Source of the DNA: Candidatus Eiseniibacteriota bacterium
GTDB taxonomy: Bacteria; Joyebacterota; Joyebacteria; Joyebacterales; Joyebacteraceae
NCBI GenBank assembly: GCA_030610515.1
Contig: JAUWRQ010000077.1
Location: 1-6,129, forward strand
Direction of reading: 5' to 3'
DNA length: 6,129 nt
The position numbers and the translations under genes are program-made. The notes beneath the pieces are model-generated. The model searched no databases. It saw only the letters and a list, made by a program, of their open reading frames with translations, and was not told the DNA's origin. Shown in pieces: positions 1-6,059 of the stretch. Every line of letters begins with the position of its first letter. Positions within the stretch are counted from its first letter, which is position 1.

Positions 1-1
1 C

Positions 2-523
2 GTGGAGGGTTTCGCCCGTCCGGCTCCGGAGGGTGGGAGCGTCGCCGCGTACCTGTTCGGAGCGCTCGTCGCGTTCCTCATCGTCGGGTTCTACGAGGAG
101 CTCATGTTCCGCGGGTACGTCCTCCAGCGTCTGAACGAGCGCGCGGGCCGCGTCGTTTCGATCCTCGTGGCGTCCCTGCTCTTCGCAATCCTCCACGGCG
201 CCAACCCCGGCGCCGACGCGTTCGGCATTTTCAACACGACCATCATCGCCGTGATACTGTCCGTGCTCTACTTCCGAACGCGCTCGCTCTGGATGCCGGT
301 CGGGTTCCACTTCGCCTGGAACTTCTTCCTGGGATACGTCTACTCGATGCCCGTGAGCGGGCTTCCCATCCATGGCGTGCTGAACGTCGTCGAGATCGAC
401 CCGGAGTCGAGGCTGACGGGTGGCAGCTACGGTCCCGAGGCGGGCTTGGCCTGCACCATCGCGCTCGCGCTCTGGGGCGCGTGGCTCATCTGGAAGCGGA
501 CGGGACGCAAGCAGGGCAAGTGA
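2..523 (+). CDS. CPBP-family (CAAX-type) intramembrane metalloprotease, 5'-truncated by the window edge
   Basis: This is the C-terminal part (173 visible residues) of a membrane-embedded glutamic/metal protease of the CPBP (CAAX protease and bacteriocin-processing, Abi) family. All three family motifs are present. Motif 1 is EELMFRGY, with the E pair at 32-33 and R37. Motif 2 is FAILH at 61-65, with H65. Motif 3 is HFAWN at 103-107, with H103 and N107. Hydrophobic segments lie around 16-31, 51-65, 80-91, 97-115 and 147-163, and the tail is basic (KRTGRKQGK). Full-length family members usually run 200-300 residues with extra N-terminal helices, and the frame is open to the left edge, so the GTG at base 2 is probably internal and the true start lies outside. 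The stop is TGA at 521-523. The neighbours (yjbQ, an exported orphan) give no clue to its substrate, and no bacteriocin or prenylation genes are visible. The family call is firm; the biological role is unknown. Confidence 0.9.
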   Translation: MEGFARPAPEGGSVAAYLFGALVAFLIVGFYEELMFRGYVLQRLNERAGRVVSILVASLLFAILHGANPGADAFGIFNTTIIAVILSVLYFRTRSLWMPVGFHFAWNFFLGYVYSMPVSGLPIHGVLNVVEIDPESRLTGGSYGPEAGLACTIALALWGAWLIWKRTGRKQGK

Positions 524-563
524 CCGGGCGGGCGGACGAGCGCACACGGGGAAACACACGAAA

Positions 564-593
564 GAGCGGCGCCGCGAACACGCGACGCCGCTC
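564..593. terminator. Hairpin between convergent genes, probable bidirectional terminator
   Basis: GAGCGGCG at 564-571 pairs perfectly with CGCCGCTC at 586-593. After one C/A mismatch, CGCG at 573-576 pairs with CGCG at 581-584 around an AACA loop, so the stem is 8+4 bp. It sits 40 bases after the protease stop and about 100 bases beyond the stop of the leftward 199-residue gene. Read leftward it is followed by TTTCGTGTGTTT, a passable U-rich tail. Read rightward the tail is the weaker CTCTGTTG. The position between converging genes and the strong stem support termination; the imperfect T tract is the weakness. Confidence 0.65.
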
Positions 594-657
594 CTCTGTT
601 GCCGCAGGAACCAAAGGCCCGACAGAAACCACGCGCCGACCGGAACCACTAATCCAC

Positions 658-680
658 GGGAATCGCCGACGAGCGATCCC
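658..680 (-). terminator. Weak hairpin just downstream of the exported-protein gene
   Basis: GGG at 658-660 and ATCGC at 662-666 pair with GCGAT at 673-677 and CCC at 678-680. The A at 661 is bulged and the loop is six bases. On the minus strand the hairpin begins 11 bases after the TAG stop at 692-694. The sequence that follows (GTGGATTAGTGG) is not a T tract, so it may be an mRNA 3'-end stabiliser or a poor first terminator backed up by the hairpin at 564-593. Confidence 0.35.
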
Positions 681-691
681 TTCCAGCCAGG

Positions 692-1291
692 CTACTCAAC
701 GATGGCGACGATCCCCTGGCAGTCCGTGCCGGAGGCCAGCGTTCTGATATCGTCCGCATCTGCTGGACTCTCGCCGCTCAGGCTGATGAGCGTGGCGTTG
801 CCGGCCAGGATGTGCATGGCCGACTCGTCCTTGAACTGCTCGATCGCGTCGTAGCCGCAGACGCTGACCTTCTTCATCCCCGACTGGCCGCCCATCGAGG
901 CGAGCATCGGGTTCGTGATGAACATCCTGAAGGTCGCGATCATCGGTGAGTTCGCCGCGATCACGAAGTCGATGGACGAACCGGACGGCGAGTAGTAGGT
1001 GCGCTCGACCACGAGACTCGCGAAGAACCCCAGACCGAACGCCGTCGAGTCGAGCCCCTCCGGGTCCTCTGCCGTCCAACCCGGGGGCGGCGACGGCATT
1101 TTCGCTATCAGAAGTTCGATGAGCTTCTGGTTCACTCCGACGAGCGCAGTTTGAAGCTGAGTGCTGGCCTCCTTGTAGTCCTCGCTCGTGTAGGCGCTCT
1201 GAGCCTGGGCGATGGCGTCCGTCACGTCATCCGCCGCGCAGGTTCCCACGGCCAGCACCAGGGCGATGACTGCGACTACGATCCACTTCAT
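692..1291 (-). CDS. Exported protein of unknown function, 199 residues
   Basis: I do not recognise a named family, although the layout recalls uncharacterised periplasmic proteins of environmental bacteria. Residues 1-20 form a signal peptide: K2, a hydrophobic core at 4-15, then GTCAADD, with likely signal peptidase I cleavage at TCA/A or CAA/D. C18 does not sit in a good lipobox because T precedes it. Residues 22-65 look helical and tetratricopeptide-like (AQSAYTSEDYKEASTQLQTAL), with a predicted amphipathic continuation to about 64. A proline-rich PSPPPGW (66-72) leads into an alpha/beta region with ITNPMLASMGG at 125-135. C145 and C191 could form a disulfide in the mature protein. Start choice: ATG at 1291 has a strong GGAGGAG site 5-7 bases upstream. 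It lies 37 bases behind the yjbQ stop on the same strand, so the two are probably cotranscribed. No enzymatic motif is visible; a binding or scaffold role in the periplasm is only a guess. Confidence 0.85.
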   Translation of the reverse strand: MKWIVVAVIALVLAVGTCAADDVTDAIAQAQSAYTSEDYKEASTQLQTALVGVNQKLIELLIAKMPSPPPGWTAEDPEGLDSTAFGLGFFASLVVERTYYSPSGSSIDFVIAANSPMIATFRMFITNPMLASMGGQSGMKKVSVCGYDAIEQFKDESAMHILAGNATLISLSGESPADADDIRTLASGTDCQGIVAIVE

Positions 1292-1328
1292 CGTCTCCTC
1301 CTCTCTCTCAACCGACTACGTCAGCGCA

Positions 1329-1730
1329 CTACGGGGTCCCCACAAGAACCGTTCGCGTCCTGGGCCCGTCGAACTCGCAGAAGAAGACGCCTTGCCACGT
1401 CCCGAGCACGAGCCGTCCGCCATCCACGAGGATCGTCTCCGAGCATCCGACGAGCGTCGACTTGACGTGCCCGTCGGAGTTCCCTTCTGAATGCCGGTAG
1501 TCTCCCGACTTCGGGACGAGCGCCGAGAGTTTCGCGTCTATGTCTCGCGCGACGTCGGGGTCGGCGCTCTCGTTGATGGTCACTGCCGCCGTCGTGTGCG
1601 GCACGTAGACCAAGACCGAGCCGTCCTCGACGCCCAGCCCGTCCACGGCGCTCTGGACCTCGCCGGTGATATCGATGAACTGCGTACGGGACCGCGTGCG
1701 GACCCGGAAGCTCGTCTGCACGTCTTGCAT
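1329..1730 (-). CDS. yjbQ: YjbQ-family protein (UPF0047; secondary thiamine-phosphate synthase-like)
   Basis: This is a 133-residue, complete, single-domain protein of the YjbQ/UPF0047 family. Members are small, soluble, beta-rich oligomers, and overexpression of some shows weak thiamine-phosphate synthase activity, so the name given in databases may not be the true cellular role. Family signatures visible are VPHTTAAVTINE (43-54, with H45, N53 and E54), the HSEGNSDGHVKS block (80-91, with H80, N84 and H88 as likely metal or substrate ligands) and GTWQGVFFCEFDGPR (110-124). The length matches the family. The start at 1730 fits family N-termini, but there is no Shine-Dalgarno at normal spacing, and an in-frame TGA 24 bases upstream rules out a longer form. 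It is the first gene of a leftward pair with the exported orphan and is divergent from copA. No thiamine genes or TPP riboswitch are seen nearby, so nothing here ties it to thiamine synthesis. Confidence 0.93.
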   Translation of the reverse strand: MQDVQTSFRVRTRSRTQFIDITGEVQSAVDGLGVEDGSVLVYVPHTTAAVTINESADPDVARDIDAKLSALVPKSGDYRHSEGNSDGHVKSTLVGCSETILVDGGRLVLGTWQGVFFCEFDGPRTRTVLVGTP

Positions 1731-1740
1731 CCTAGGTATG
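1728..1740. promoter_or_regulatory. Near-palindrome over the yjbQ start, candidate operator
   Basis: CATCCTAGGTATG is a perfect 12-base palindrome (CATCCTAGGATG) apart from one inserted T at 1737, centred on CCTAGG. It covers the yjbQ start codon and lies in the 49-base yjbQ/copA divergent gap, where a repressor could affect both genes. It does not match the long GC-rich inverted repeats expected for CsoR or the MerR-type CueR operator. A short palindrome can arise by chance, so this is a weak call. Confidence 0.2.
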
Positions 1741-1752
1741 TAGGGTGTTCAA
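1732..1752 (-). promoter_or_regulatory. Possible six-codon leader ORF or leaderless -10 element before yjbQ
   Basis: Two mutually exclusive readings explain the missing ribosome site of yjbQ. In the first, a GGAGG at 1757-1761 lies four bases before a TTG at 1750-1752 that opens a six-codon frame (start, N, T, L, H, T). It ends in TAG at 1732-1734, one base before the yjbQ ATG, an arrangement suited to reinitiation. In the second, TACATA at 1737-1742 is a -10 element whose transcript would start at or next to the ATG, giving a leaderless mRNA. No convincing -35 accompanies it. Both are inferences from short motifs. Confidence 0.2.
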
Positions 1753-1768
1753 TCGGCCTCCGAAGCGT

Positions 1769-1779
1769 AAGGGAGGGGG
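1769..1779 (+). promoter_or_regulatory. copA ribosome binding site, favouring the second ATG
   Basis: The purine run AAGGGAGGGGG directly abuts the first ATG (1780) and lies 6 bases before the second ATG (1786). Taking GGGAGG (1771-1776) as the pairing core, the spacer is 3 bases to the first ATG and 9 to the second. The usual 5-10 base spacing favours 1786, which would remove only two residues (M, I) from the protein. Confidence 0.6.
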
Positions 1780-4047
1780 ATGATCATGTCAAGCGCAAGC
1801 GGGTTGTCCGAACCGCGGGAAGGTGGCAAGGTGCGGCTTACGGCCGAGGTCGAGGGCATCCACTGCGCCGCCTGCGTCAAGCGGATCGAGACGGAGCTCA
1901 TGAGGGTGCCGGGCGTCGTATGGGCGTCGGTCAATGTAGCGACCGGAGCCGTATCCGTCGAGTCGAACGACGGATCGATGACGCTCGACGATGTCGCCGA
2001 GGCGGCGCTACGCGCGGGGGACTACCGTCTCGTGAAGCCCCGTGAGGCTGAGTCCGAAGGCGATGAGAGCGGTTCGCGGCGCCGCGAGGATGCGGAGCAC
2101 GCACTTTCGCGGCGCCTCACCGTAGCCGCGATACTCACCGCGCTCATCTTCGTCGGCAGCATGCCCACTCTCTTTCCGTTCGTCCTGCGCGTGCCGACGT
2201 TCTCCCGGCACCTCACGCTTCTCGTCCTGACGATTCCAGTGATGTTCTGGTCTGGATGGGCCTTCTTCCGGGGGTTCTGGTCGGCGACCATTCACAGAAC
2301 CGCGGACATGAACACGCTCGTCGCGGTCGGCACGTCCGCGGCATTCATCTACAGCGTGGTCGCGACGCTCTCGCCCGAGGGGTTCGCGGCGACCGGGGAG
2401 CGCGTGCACGTCTACGTCGACACGAGCGCGATGATCGTGACCCTGATCCTCCTCGGACGTTTCCTCGAATCTCACGCCAAGGGTCGCGCGTCGCAGGCGA
2501 TCGAGCGACTCGCGGACCTCGCTCCGAAGACGGCGAAGGTCCTCCGGAGCGGCGCGGAGATAGAGGTCCCGGTGGCGGAACTCGTCCCCGGTGACACGGT
2601 TCTCGTCAGACCTGGCGAGAAGATCCCGGTCGACGGAATCGTCCTAAAGGGCAGCTCGGCGGTCGACGAGTCCATGGTCACCGGAGAGAGCGTCCCGGTC
2701 GACAAGAGCGAAGGGGACGAGGTCGTGGGCGCCACCCTGAACACGATGGGCAGCTTCGAGATCCGCGCGACGAGAACGGGGTCCGAGACCGTTCTCGCCC
2801 AGATCGCGCGGATGGTCGAGGAGGCCCAGGGCAGCAAGGCGCCGATACAGCGCCTGGCAGATCACGTCGCGGGTGTGTTCGTGCCCATCGTCATGGCGCT
2901 CGCCCTCATCACTCTCGTGGTCTGGCGAATCGCGGGACCCGAGCCCGCCACGACCCACGCGCTCCTGAGATTCGTCGCCGTGCTCATCGTCGCGTGCCCG
3001 TGTGCCATGGGCCTGGCGACGCCGACTGCCATCATGGTCGGCACCGGGCGCGGCGCGGAGATGGGCATCCTGGTGAAGGGCGGAGAGATCCTGGAACTCG
3101 CGCACAAGCTCGACACCGTCGTCCTCGACAAGACAGGGACTCTCACGAAAGGCGAGATGTCGGTGACGGACCTTGTCCCCACGAACGGCGTGAGCGAGGA
3201 CGAGCTTCTTGGGATCGCAGCGGCGGCCGAGCTGGGCTCCGAGCATCCGGTGGCGCGCGCGGTCGTCGAAGCGGCCGTCTCGCGCGGGCTCTCCCTCATC
3301 GAGGCGACCGATTTCGAGGCGAAGCCCGGGGCGGGCGTGACCGCGCGGGTCGAAAGCGTCCGCGTCGAGGTCGGCACGTCCGAGCATCTGGGCGAACTCG
3401 GTCACGGAGCAGAGGAAGAGATCGCCGCCAGGGGACACACTCCTTTCCTGGTCGCTCGGGACGGACGCCTCATCGGGACCGTAGGCGTCGCCGATGCGCT
3501 CCGCGAGGAATCGCGAGAGGTCGTCGTGGCACTGCAGGACATGGGACTGCGCGTCGTGATGCTGACGGGCGACCGGAAGCGGATCGCCGACGCAATAGGC
3601 CGAGAGGTCGGAGTTGACGAGGTCGTGTCGGAAGTCCTCCCCGGGGACAAGGCGGCGGAAATCTCGAGACTCCAGGGTGAAGGTGCTCTCGTCGCGATGG
3701 TCGGCGACGGGATCAACGACGCGCCGGCGCTCGCCCAAGCGGACGTCGGCATCGCGATCGGGACGGGAACCGACGTTGCCATCGAAGCCTCCGACATCAC
3801 GCTCATGCGCGCCGACCTGCGCGGCGTCGTCGCCGCCATCAGGCTCTCCAGACGCACCATCGGCACGATTCGGCAGAACCTCTTCTGGGCCTTCTTCTAC
3901 AACACGGTGGGCATTCCGATCGCTGCCGGTGTCCTCTACCCCGCGTTCGGCATCCTCCTGCGTCCTGTCTTCGCGGCCGTCGCGATGGCGTTCTCGTCCG
4001 TCTCGGTGGTGACGAACTCACTGAGGCTCCGCGGGGCGAGGCTCTGA
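1780..4047 (+). CDS. copA: Copper-exporting P1B-1-type ATPase (CopA)
   Basis: This inner-membrane pump couples ATP hydrolysis to export of Cu(I) (possibly also Ag(I)) from the cytoplasm. It is complete, at 755 residues with a typical length. Domain order: one heavy-metal-associated domain (18-87) with the CAAC metal site at 29-32; a charged linker (88-111); predicted helices near 112-131, 144-163, 177-196 and 211-229; the actuator domain with TGES at 301-304; two helices near 364-382 and 394-415, the latter with the CPC metal site at 406-408; the phosphorylation loop DKTGT with catalytic D450; the nucleotide domain with HP at 489-490 and GAG at 517-519; the hinge TGD at 596-598 and GDGINDAP at 642-649; and two last helices. 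N700 with YN at 707-708 and P713, and MAFSS at 736-740, match the Cu(I)-specific P1B-1 signature, which separates it from Zn/Cd pumps. The start may be ATG 1786 rather than 1780. No chaperone, CsoR or CueR gene is adjacent in the window, and the gene stands alone between its divergent neighbour and lemA's own promoter. Confidence 0.97.
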   Translation: MIMSSASGLSEPREGGKVRLTAEVEGIHCAACVKRIETELMRVPGVVWASVNVATGAVSVESNDGSMTLDDVAEAALRAGDYRLVKPREAESEGDESGSRRREDAEHALSRRLTVAAILTALIFVGSMPTLFPFVLRVPTFSRHLTLLVLTIPVMFWSGWAFFRGFWSATIHRTADMNTLVAVGTSAAFIYSVVATLSPEGFAATGERVHVYVDTSAMIVTLILLGRFLESHAKGRASQAIERLADLAPKTAKVLRSGAEIEVPVAELVPGDTVLVRPGEKIPVDGIVLKGSSAVDESMVTGESVPVDKSEGDEVVGATLNTMGSFEIRATRTGSETVLAQIARMVEEAQGSKAPIQRLADHVAGVFVPIVMALALITLVVWRIAGPEPATTHALLRFVAVLIVACPCAMGLATPTAIMVGTGRGAEMGILVKGGEILELAHKLDTVVLDKTGTLTKGEMSVTDLVPTNGVSEDELLGIAAAAELGSEHPVARAVVEAAVSRGLSLIEATDFEAKPGAGVTARVESVRVEVGTSEHLGELGHGAEEEIAARGHTPFLVARDGRLIGTVGVADALREESREVVVALQDMGLRVVMLTGDRKRIADAIGREVGVDEVVSEVLPGDKAAEISRLQGEGALVAMVGDGINDAPALAQADVGIAIGTGTDVAIEASDITLMRADLRGVVAAIRLSRRTIGTIRQNLFWAFFYNTVGIPIAAGVLYPAFGILLRPVFAAVAMAFSSVSVVTNSLRLRGARL

Positions 4048-4143
4048 AAGGCGATCGCCACCCAGCTGACCGTGCGCAAGCGCATCGAGTCGTCGGGAGG
4101 CCACACCGCGCCGGCCCCGGTCCGCGTCCGTCCCGGAATCCCG
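4048..4143. other. Gap between copA and the lemA promoter
   Basis: These 96 bases contain no supported gene and no stem-plus-T-tract terminator. The only symmetrical element is GGCGATCGCC at 4050-4059, a perfect loopless palindrome three bases after the copA stop. The frame of copA stays open for 42 codons past its TGA, to TAG at 4174-4176, but the ATPase is complete without it. Readthrough of copA transcripts into lemA therefore cannot be excluded. Confidence 0.5.
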
Positions 4144-4172
4144 TTGACTCCCCGCTCGTCCGCGCCTATACA
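4144..4172 (+). promoter_or_regulatory. sigma70-type promoter for lemA and the genes after it
   Basis: TTGACT at 4144-4149 matches the -35 consensus at five of six positions. After an ideal 17-base spacer, TATACA at 4167-4172 matches the -10 consensus at four of six, including the key T1, A2 and T3. The local AT content (TATACATTA) stands out from the GC-rich surroundings. Initiation would fall near 4178-4180, leaving a leader of about 67 bases before lemA. No operator-like repeat or heat-shock inverted repeat (CIRCE) is seen around it, although HtpX is stress-induced in several bacteria. Confidence 0.65.
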
Positions 4173-4245
4173 TTAGGAAGAGACGTCGCCTCGCGCAAGA
4201 CACCCACGGACTTAATCAGGCTTCCCGCCGTGAAGGGAGAAAGAC

Positions 4246-4791
4246 ATGGGGATTCTTCTGTTGGTCGTAGTCGTTGCGATCGTCATCTGGCTCATCAGCG
4301 CCTACAACCGTCTCGTCGTTCTGCGCAACAGGATAGAGAACGCGTGGTCTCAGATCGACGTTCAGCTCAAGAGACGCACCGACCTCATCCCGAACCTCGT
4401 TGAGACGGTCAAGGGCTACGCGGCCCACGAGAAGGAAGTGTTCCTGAAGGTCACGGAGGCCCGCTCGGCTCTCATGAGCGCGAAGGGCGTGAAGGAGCAG
4501 GGCGACGCCAACAACATGCTGACCGGCGCGCTCAAGACCCTGTTCGCCGTCGCCGAGAACTACCCGGAGCTCAAGGCCAACCAGAACTTCATGCAGCTGC
4601 AGGAAGAGCTCTCGGGAACCGAGAGCAAGATCGCCTACGCACGGCAGTTCTACAATGACACCGTCCTCAAGTACGACAACATGCGCGAGAAGTTCCCCTC
4701 GAACATCGTCGCCAACATGTTCGGTTTCAAGGAGCGCGAGTACTTCGCAGTGGACGAGGGCGACAGGGAGCCCGTTCAGGTCAAGTTCTAG
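4246..4791 (+). CDS. lemA: LemA family membrane protein
   Basis: This 181-residue protein has the usual LemA length and architecture: one N-terminal membrane helix (about 3-19), then a long helical domain. Recognisable blocks are [20 protein letters not shown] (19-38), the [19 protein letters not shown] stretch (44-62), [13 protein letters not shown] (103-115), LQEELSGTE (118-126), ARQFYNDTV (132-140) and FPSNIVA (150-156). The C-terminus ends with an acidic stretch and VQVKF. The molecular function of LemA is not established. The family is unrelated in role to the LemA sensor kinase of Pseudomonas despite the name. The start has a good AAGGGAG site (4233-4239) with a 6-base spacer and is the first gene behind the promoter at 4144-4172. 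It is followed after 63 bases by a 53-residue membrane protein and then htpX. LemA and HtpX are commonly neighbours, so a shared role at the membrane is likely but not proven. Confidence 0.96.
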   Translation: MGILLLVVVVAIVIWLISAYNRLVVLRNRIENAWSQIDVQLKRRTDLIPNLVETVKGYAAHEKEVFLKVTEARSALMSAKGVKEQGDANNMLTGALKTLFAVAENYPELKANQNFMQLQEELSGTESKIAYARQFYNDTVLKYDNMREKFPSNIVANMFGFKEREYFAVDEGDREPVQVKF

Positions 4792-4800
4792 ACGAGGAGA

Positions 4801-4832
4801 GCCCTCGCGGGCATCACCGCCGAGCGCGGCGG
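4801..4832 (+). other. Two small tandem hairpins in the lemA to small-ORF gap
   Basis: GCCC at 4801-4804 pairs with GGGC at 4809-4812 around TCGC. CCGCCG at 4817-4822 pairs perfectly with CGGCGG at 4827-4832 around AGCG. The second hairpin ends 8 bases before the GGAGG ribosome site of the next gene. No T tract follows, so these are not classical terminators. An mRNA processing or stabilising role within the operon is possible, but in such GC-rich DNA chance is also plausible. Confidence 0.35.
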
Positions 4833-4854
4833 CGACATCCGGAGGAAAACGAGA

Positions 4855-5016
4855 ATGGTAGTATTCAAGATCGTCCTGTCGCTTCTCTACCTCTTCGCCG
4901 GGCTGGCGCTCTTCCTGGGCAGGAAGAAACTCGTCGAGGACGGCAAGCCGCCCAACCTCATGATACCGGCGATACTCTTGATCCTCGCGGCCGTGACCAC
5001 CCCGTTCCTGCGCTAG
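4855..5016 (+). CDS. Small two-helix membrane protein, 53 residues, between lemA and htpX
   Basis: The frame runs ATG 4855 to TAG 5014-5016. It encodes a first hydrophobic helix at about 6-21 (IVLSLLYLFAGLALFL), a charged hairpin loop RKKLVEDGKPPN at 23-34, and a second hydrophobic helix at about 35-50 (LMIPAILLILAAVTTP), ending FLR. By the positive-inside rule the RKK loop faces the cytoplasm and both ends face out. Support for it being real: a strong GGAGG at 4841-4845 with a 9-base spacer; it fills a gap of the right size between two genes of the same operon; and its composition is that of a membrane protein rather than a shadow frame. It lies 63 bases after lemA and 33 before htpX. I do not recognise a family. 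A subunit or regulator of the HtpX protease is a reasonable inference only from position and topology. Confidence 0.75.
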   Translation: MVVFKIVLSLLYLFAGLALFLGRKKLVEDGKPPNLMIPAILLILAAVTTPFLR

Positions 5017-5049
5017 CACAGAGGGCCGGGCGGGTCAGGCTGAAGAGCC

Positions 5050-5940
5050 ATGTGGGAACAGATAACCACCAACAGAGTGAAGTCGGCGATCCTCGTCGCG
5101 TTCTTCGTGGCGTTCGTCGTCCTTCTCGGATGGGTCTTCGGTAGGACCACCGCATGGGGCCCCGCCGCGCCCATCCTGGCGGCCGTCGTCGCCGGCGCGC
5201 TGGCGTTCGGGAGCTACTACAACAGTGACAGGATGGTCCTCGCCATCTCGCGCGCGCGTCCGGCCCCGCCGGATGAGTTTCCTTTCCTCCACAACACCGT
5301 CGAAGGCCTCGCGATCGCCGCAGGACTCCCCCAGCCCGCCGTTTACGTGATCGACGACTCGGCGCCCAACGCGTTCGCCACGGGAAGGAACCCTGAGCAC
5401 GCGGCCATCGCCGTCACGACGGGCCTCCTCGACAAACTCAACCGCGTGGAGCTCGAGGGCGTCATCGGCCACGAGATGTCGCATATCGCCGACTACGACA
5501 CGCTCCTCATGACGCTCACCGTGGTCATGGTGGGCACCGTCGCCCTGGTAAGCGACTGGATGTTCCGCAGCTTCCTCTGGGGAGGGCGGAGGCGGAGAAG
5601 CGTGAGCGGAGGCGGACAGGCGGGCGCAATCATGCTCCTCGTCGGGATCGTGCTGGCGATACTGTCACCTCTCATCGCCCAGCTCATCAAGCTCGCCATC
5701 TCACGCCGCCGCGAGTATCTGGCGGACGCCAACGCCGCGAGACTCACCCGCTACCCCGACGGCCTGGCGAGCGCACTCGAGAAGATCGCCCTCGACCCTG
5801 CTCCCCTGGAGGTCGCGAACAAGGCCACGGCTCACCTCTACATCGTGAACCCCCTCAAGGAACACGGTGGTGCGATGAACAACCTCTTCTCCACACATCC
5901 GCCGCCCGAGAAGAGGATCGAGATCCTCCGGGGGATGTGA
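5050..5940 (+). CDS. htpX: Membrane zinc metalloprotease HtpX (peptidase family M48)
   Basis: HtpX is an inner-membrane protease with a cytoplasmic active site that cleaves damaged or misfolded membrane proteins, alongside FtsH. This copy is complete at 296 residues, the normal length. The zinc site is HEMSH at 141-145 (H141, H145, catalytic E142), with the third ligand E222 in RREYLADANA. Other signatures are SAPNAFATGRNPEHAAIAVT (104-123), STHPPPEKRI (281-290) and the substrate-side segment EHGGAMNNLFSTH (271-283). Predicted helices lie at about 12-30, 37-54, 152-171 and 191-214; a basic, glycine-rich stretch GGRRRRSVSGGG (178-189) separates the last two. The start is fixed by an in-frame TGA at 5041-5043. 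The upstream ribosome site is weak (GAAGAG, only 2 bases from the ATG), so translation may depend on coupling to the small protein ending 33 bases before. It is the last gene of the lemA cassette. Confidence 0.97.
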   Translation: MWEQITTNRVKSAILVAFFVAFVVLLGWVFGRTTAWGPAAPILAAVVAGALAFGSYYNSDRMVLAISRARPAPPDEFPFLHNTVEGLAIAAGLPQPAVYVIDDSAPNAFATGRNPEHAAIAVTTGLLDKLNRVELEGVIGHEMSHIADYDTLLMTLTVVMVGTVALVSDWMFRSFLWGGRRRRSVSGGGQAGAIMLLVGIVLAILSPLIAQLIKLAISRRREYLADANAARLTRYPDGLASALEKIALDPAPLEVANKATAHLYIVNPLKEHGGAMNNLFSTHPPPEKRIEILRGM

Positions 5941-5951
5941 TGCCTCGGGAG

Positions 5952-6059
5952 GACGTTCGCCGATGCGAATCTGAATGAGAGAGGCCGGGCGCCCACCGAC
6001 GCGATTCGGAACGTGAGAGGCGCGACGTTCGCCGACGTGAATCGCAGTGAGACGTGAAG
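5952..6059 (+). repeat. Three degenerate 36-base tandem units in the htpX 3' region
   Basis: The units are 5952-5987, 5988-6023 and 6024-6059. GACGTTCGCCGA begins units 1 and 3, exactly 72 bases apart, and unit 2 opens with the diverged GGCGCCCACCGA in register. By eye, units 1 and 2 agree at about 25 of 36 positions and units 1 and 3 at about 26. Unit 1 contains TTCGC/GCGAA around CGAT, a 5-bp stem. Unit 3 keeps it through a G-U pair (TTCGC/GTGAA), while unit 2 does not. The array starts 11 bases after the htpX stop and ends directly at the terminator stem. There are no spacers, so it is not a CRISPR array. Function is unknown. Confidence 0.6.

Noticed and set aside
420..854. Rightward open frames running from the protease end across the intergenic gap
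   Set aside because: They cross the terminator hairpin and run antisense into the exported-protein gene, and their composition is R, S, T and P rich without motifs.
1731..1779. CsoR, CueR or CopY operator upstream of copA
   Set aside because: No matching inverted repeat or long-spacer promoter could be found in the gap; the only near-palindrome is short and centred on CCTAGG.
1740..1800. TPP riboswitch associated with yjbQ
   Set aside because: The space upstream is too short and none of the conserved THI-box segments is visible on the minus strand.
1491..2045. A 184-codon rightward open frame spanning the yjbQ/copA junction
   Set aside because: It is antisense to yjbQ and out of frame with copA, with arginine-rich low-complexity content and no ribosome site. 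It is a shadow.
2644..3738. A 364-codon open frame antisense to copA
   Set aside because: It lies wholly within a confidently identified ATPase gene, its product is dominated by R, D, H and G as expected for a shadow frame in GC-rich DNA, and it has no recognisable domain.
4050..4059. GGCGATCGCC palindrome resembling the cyanobacterial HIP1 octamer
   Set aside because: A single occurrence in a GC-rich intergenic gap is not the dense repetition seen in HIP1-bearing genomes; it has no loop and no T tract to be a terminator.
4048..4176. 42 open codons in frame after the copA stop, suggesting readthrough extension or a broken gene
   Set aside because: The ATPase already ends with its normal final helices, and the extension is R, P and S rich, overlaps the promoter and resembles no domain.
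4216..5019. A 267-codon frame antisense to lemA and the small gene
   Set aside because: It is entirely opposite lemA, whose family identity is clear; its sequence shows no family features.
5952..6059. 36-base repeats as a CRISPR array
   Set aside because: The units follow one another directly with no spacers, are too diverged from each other, and no cas genes are present.
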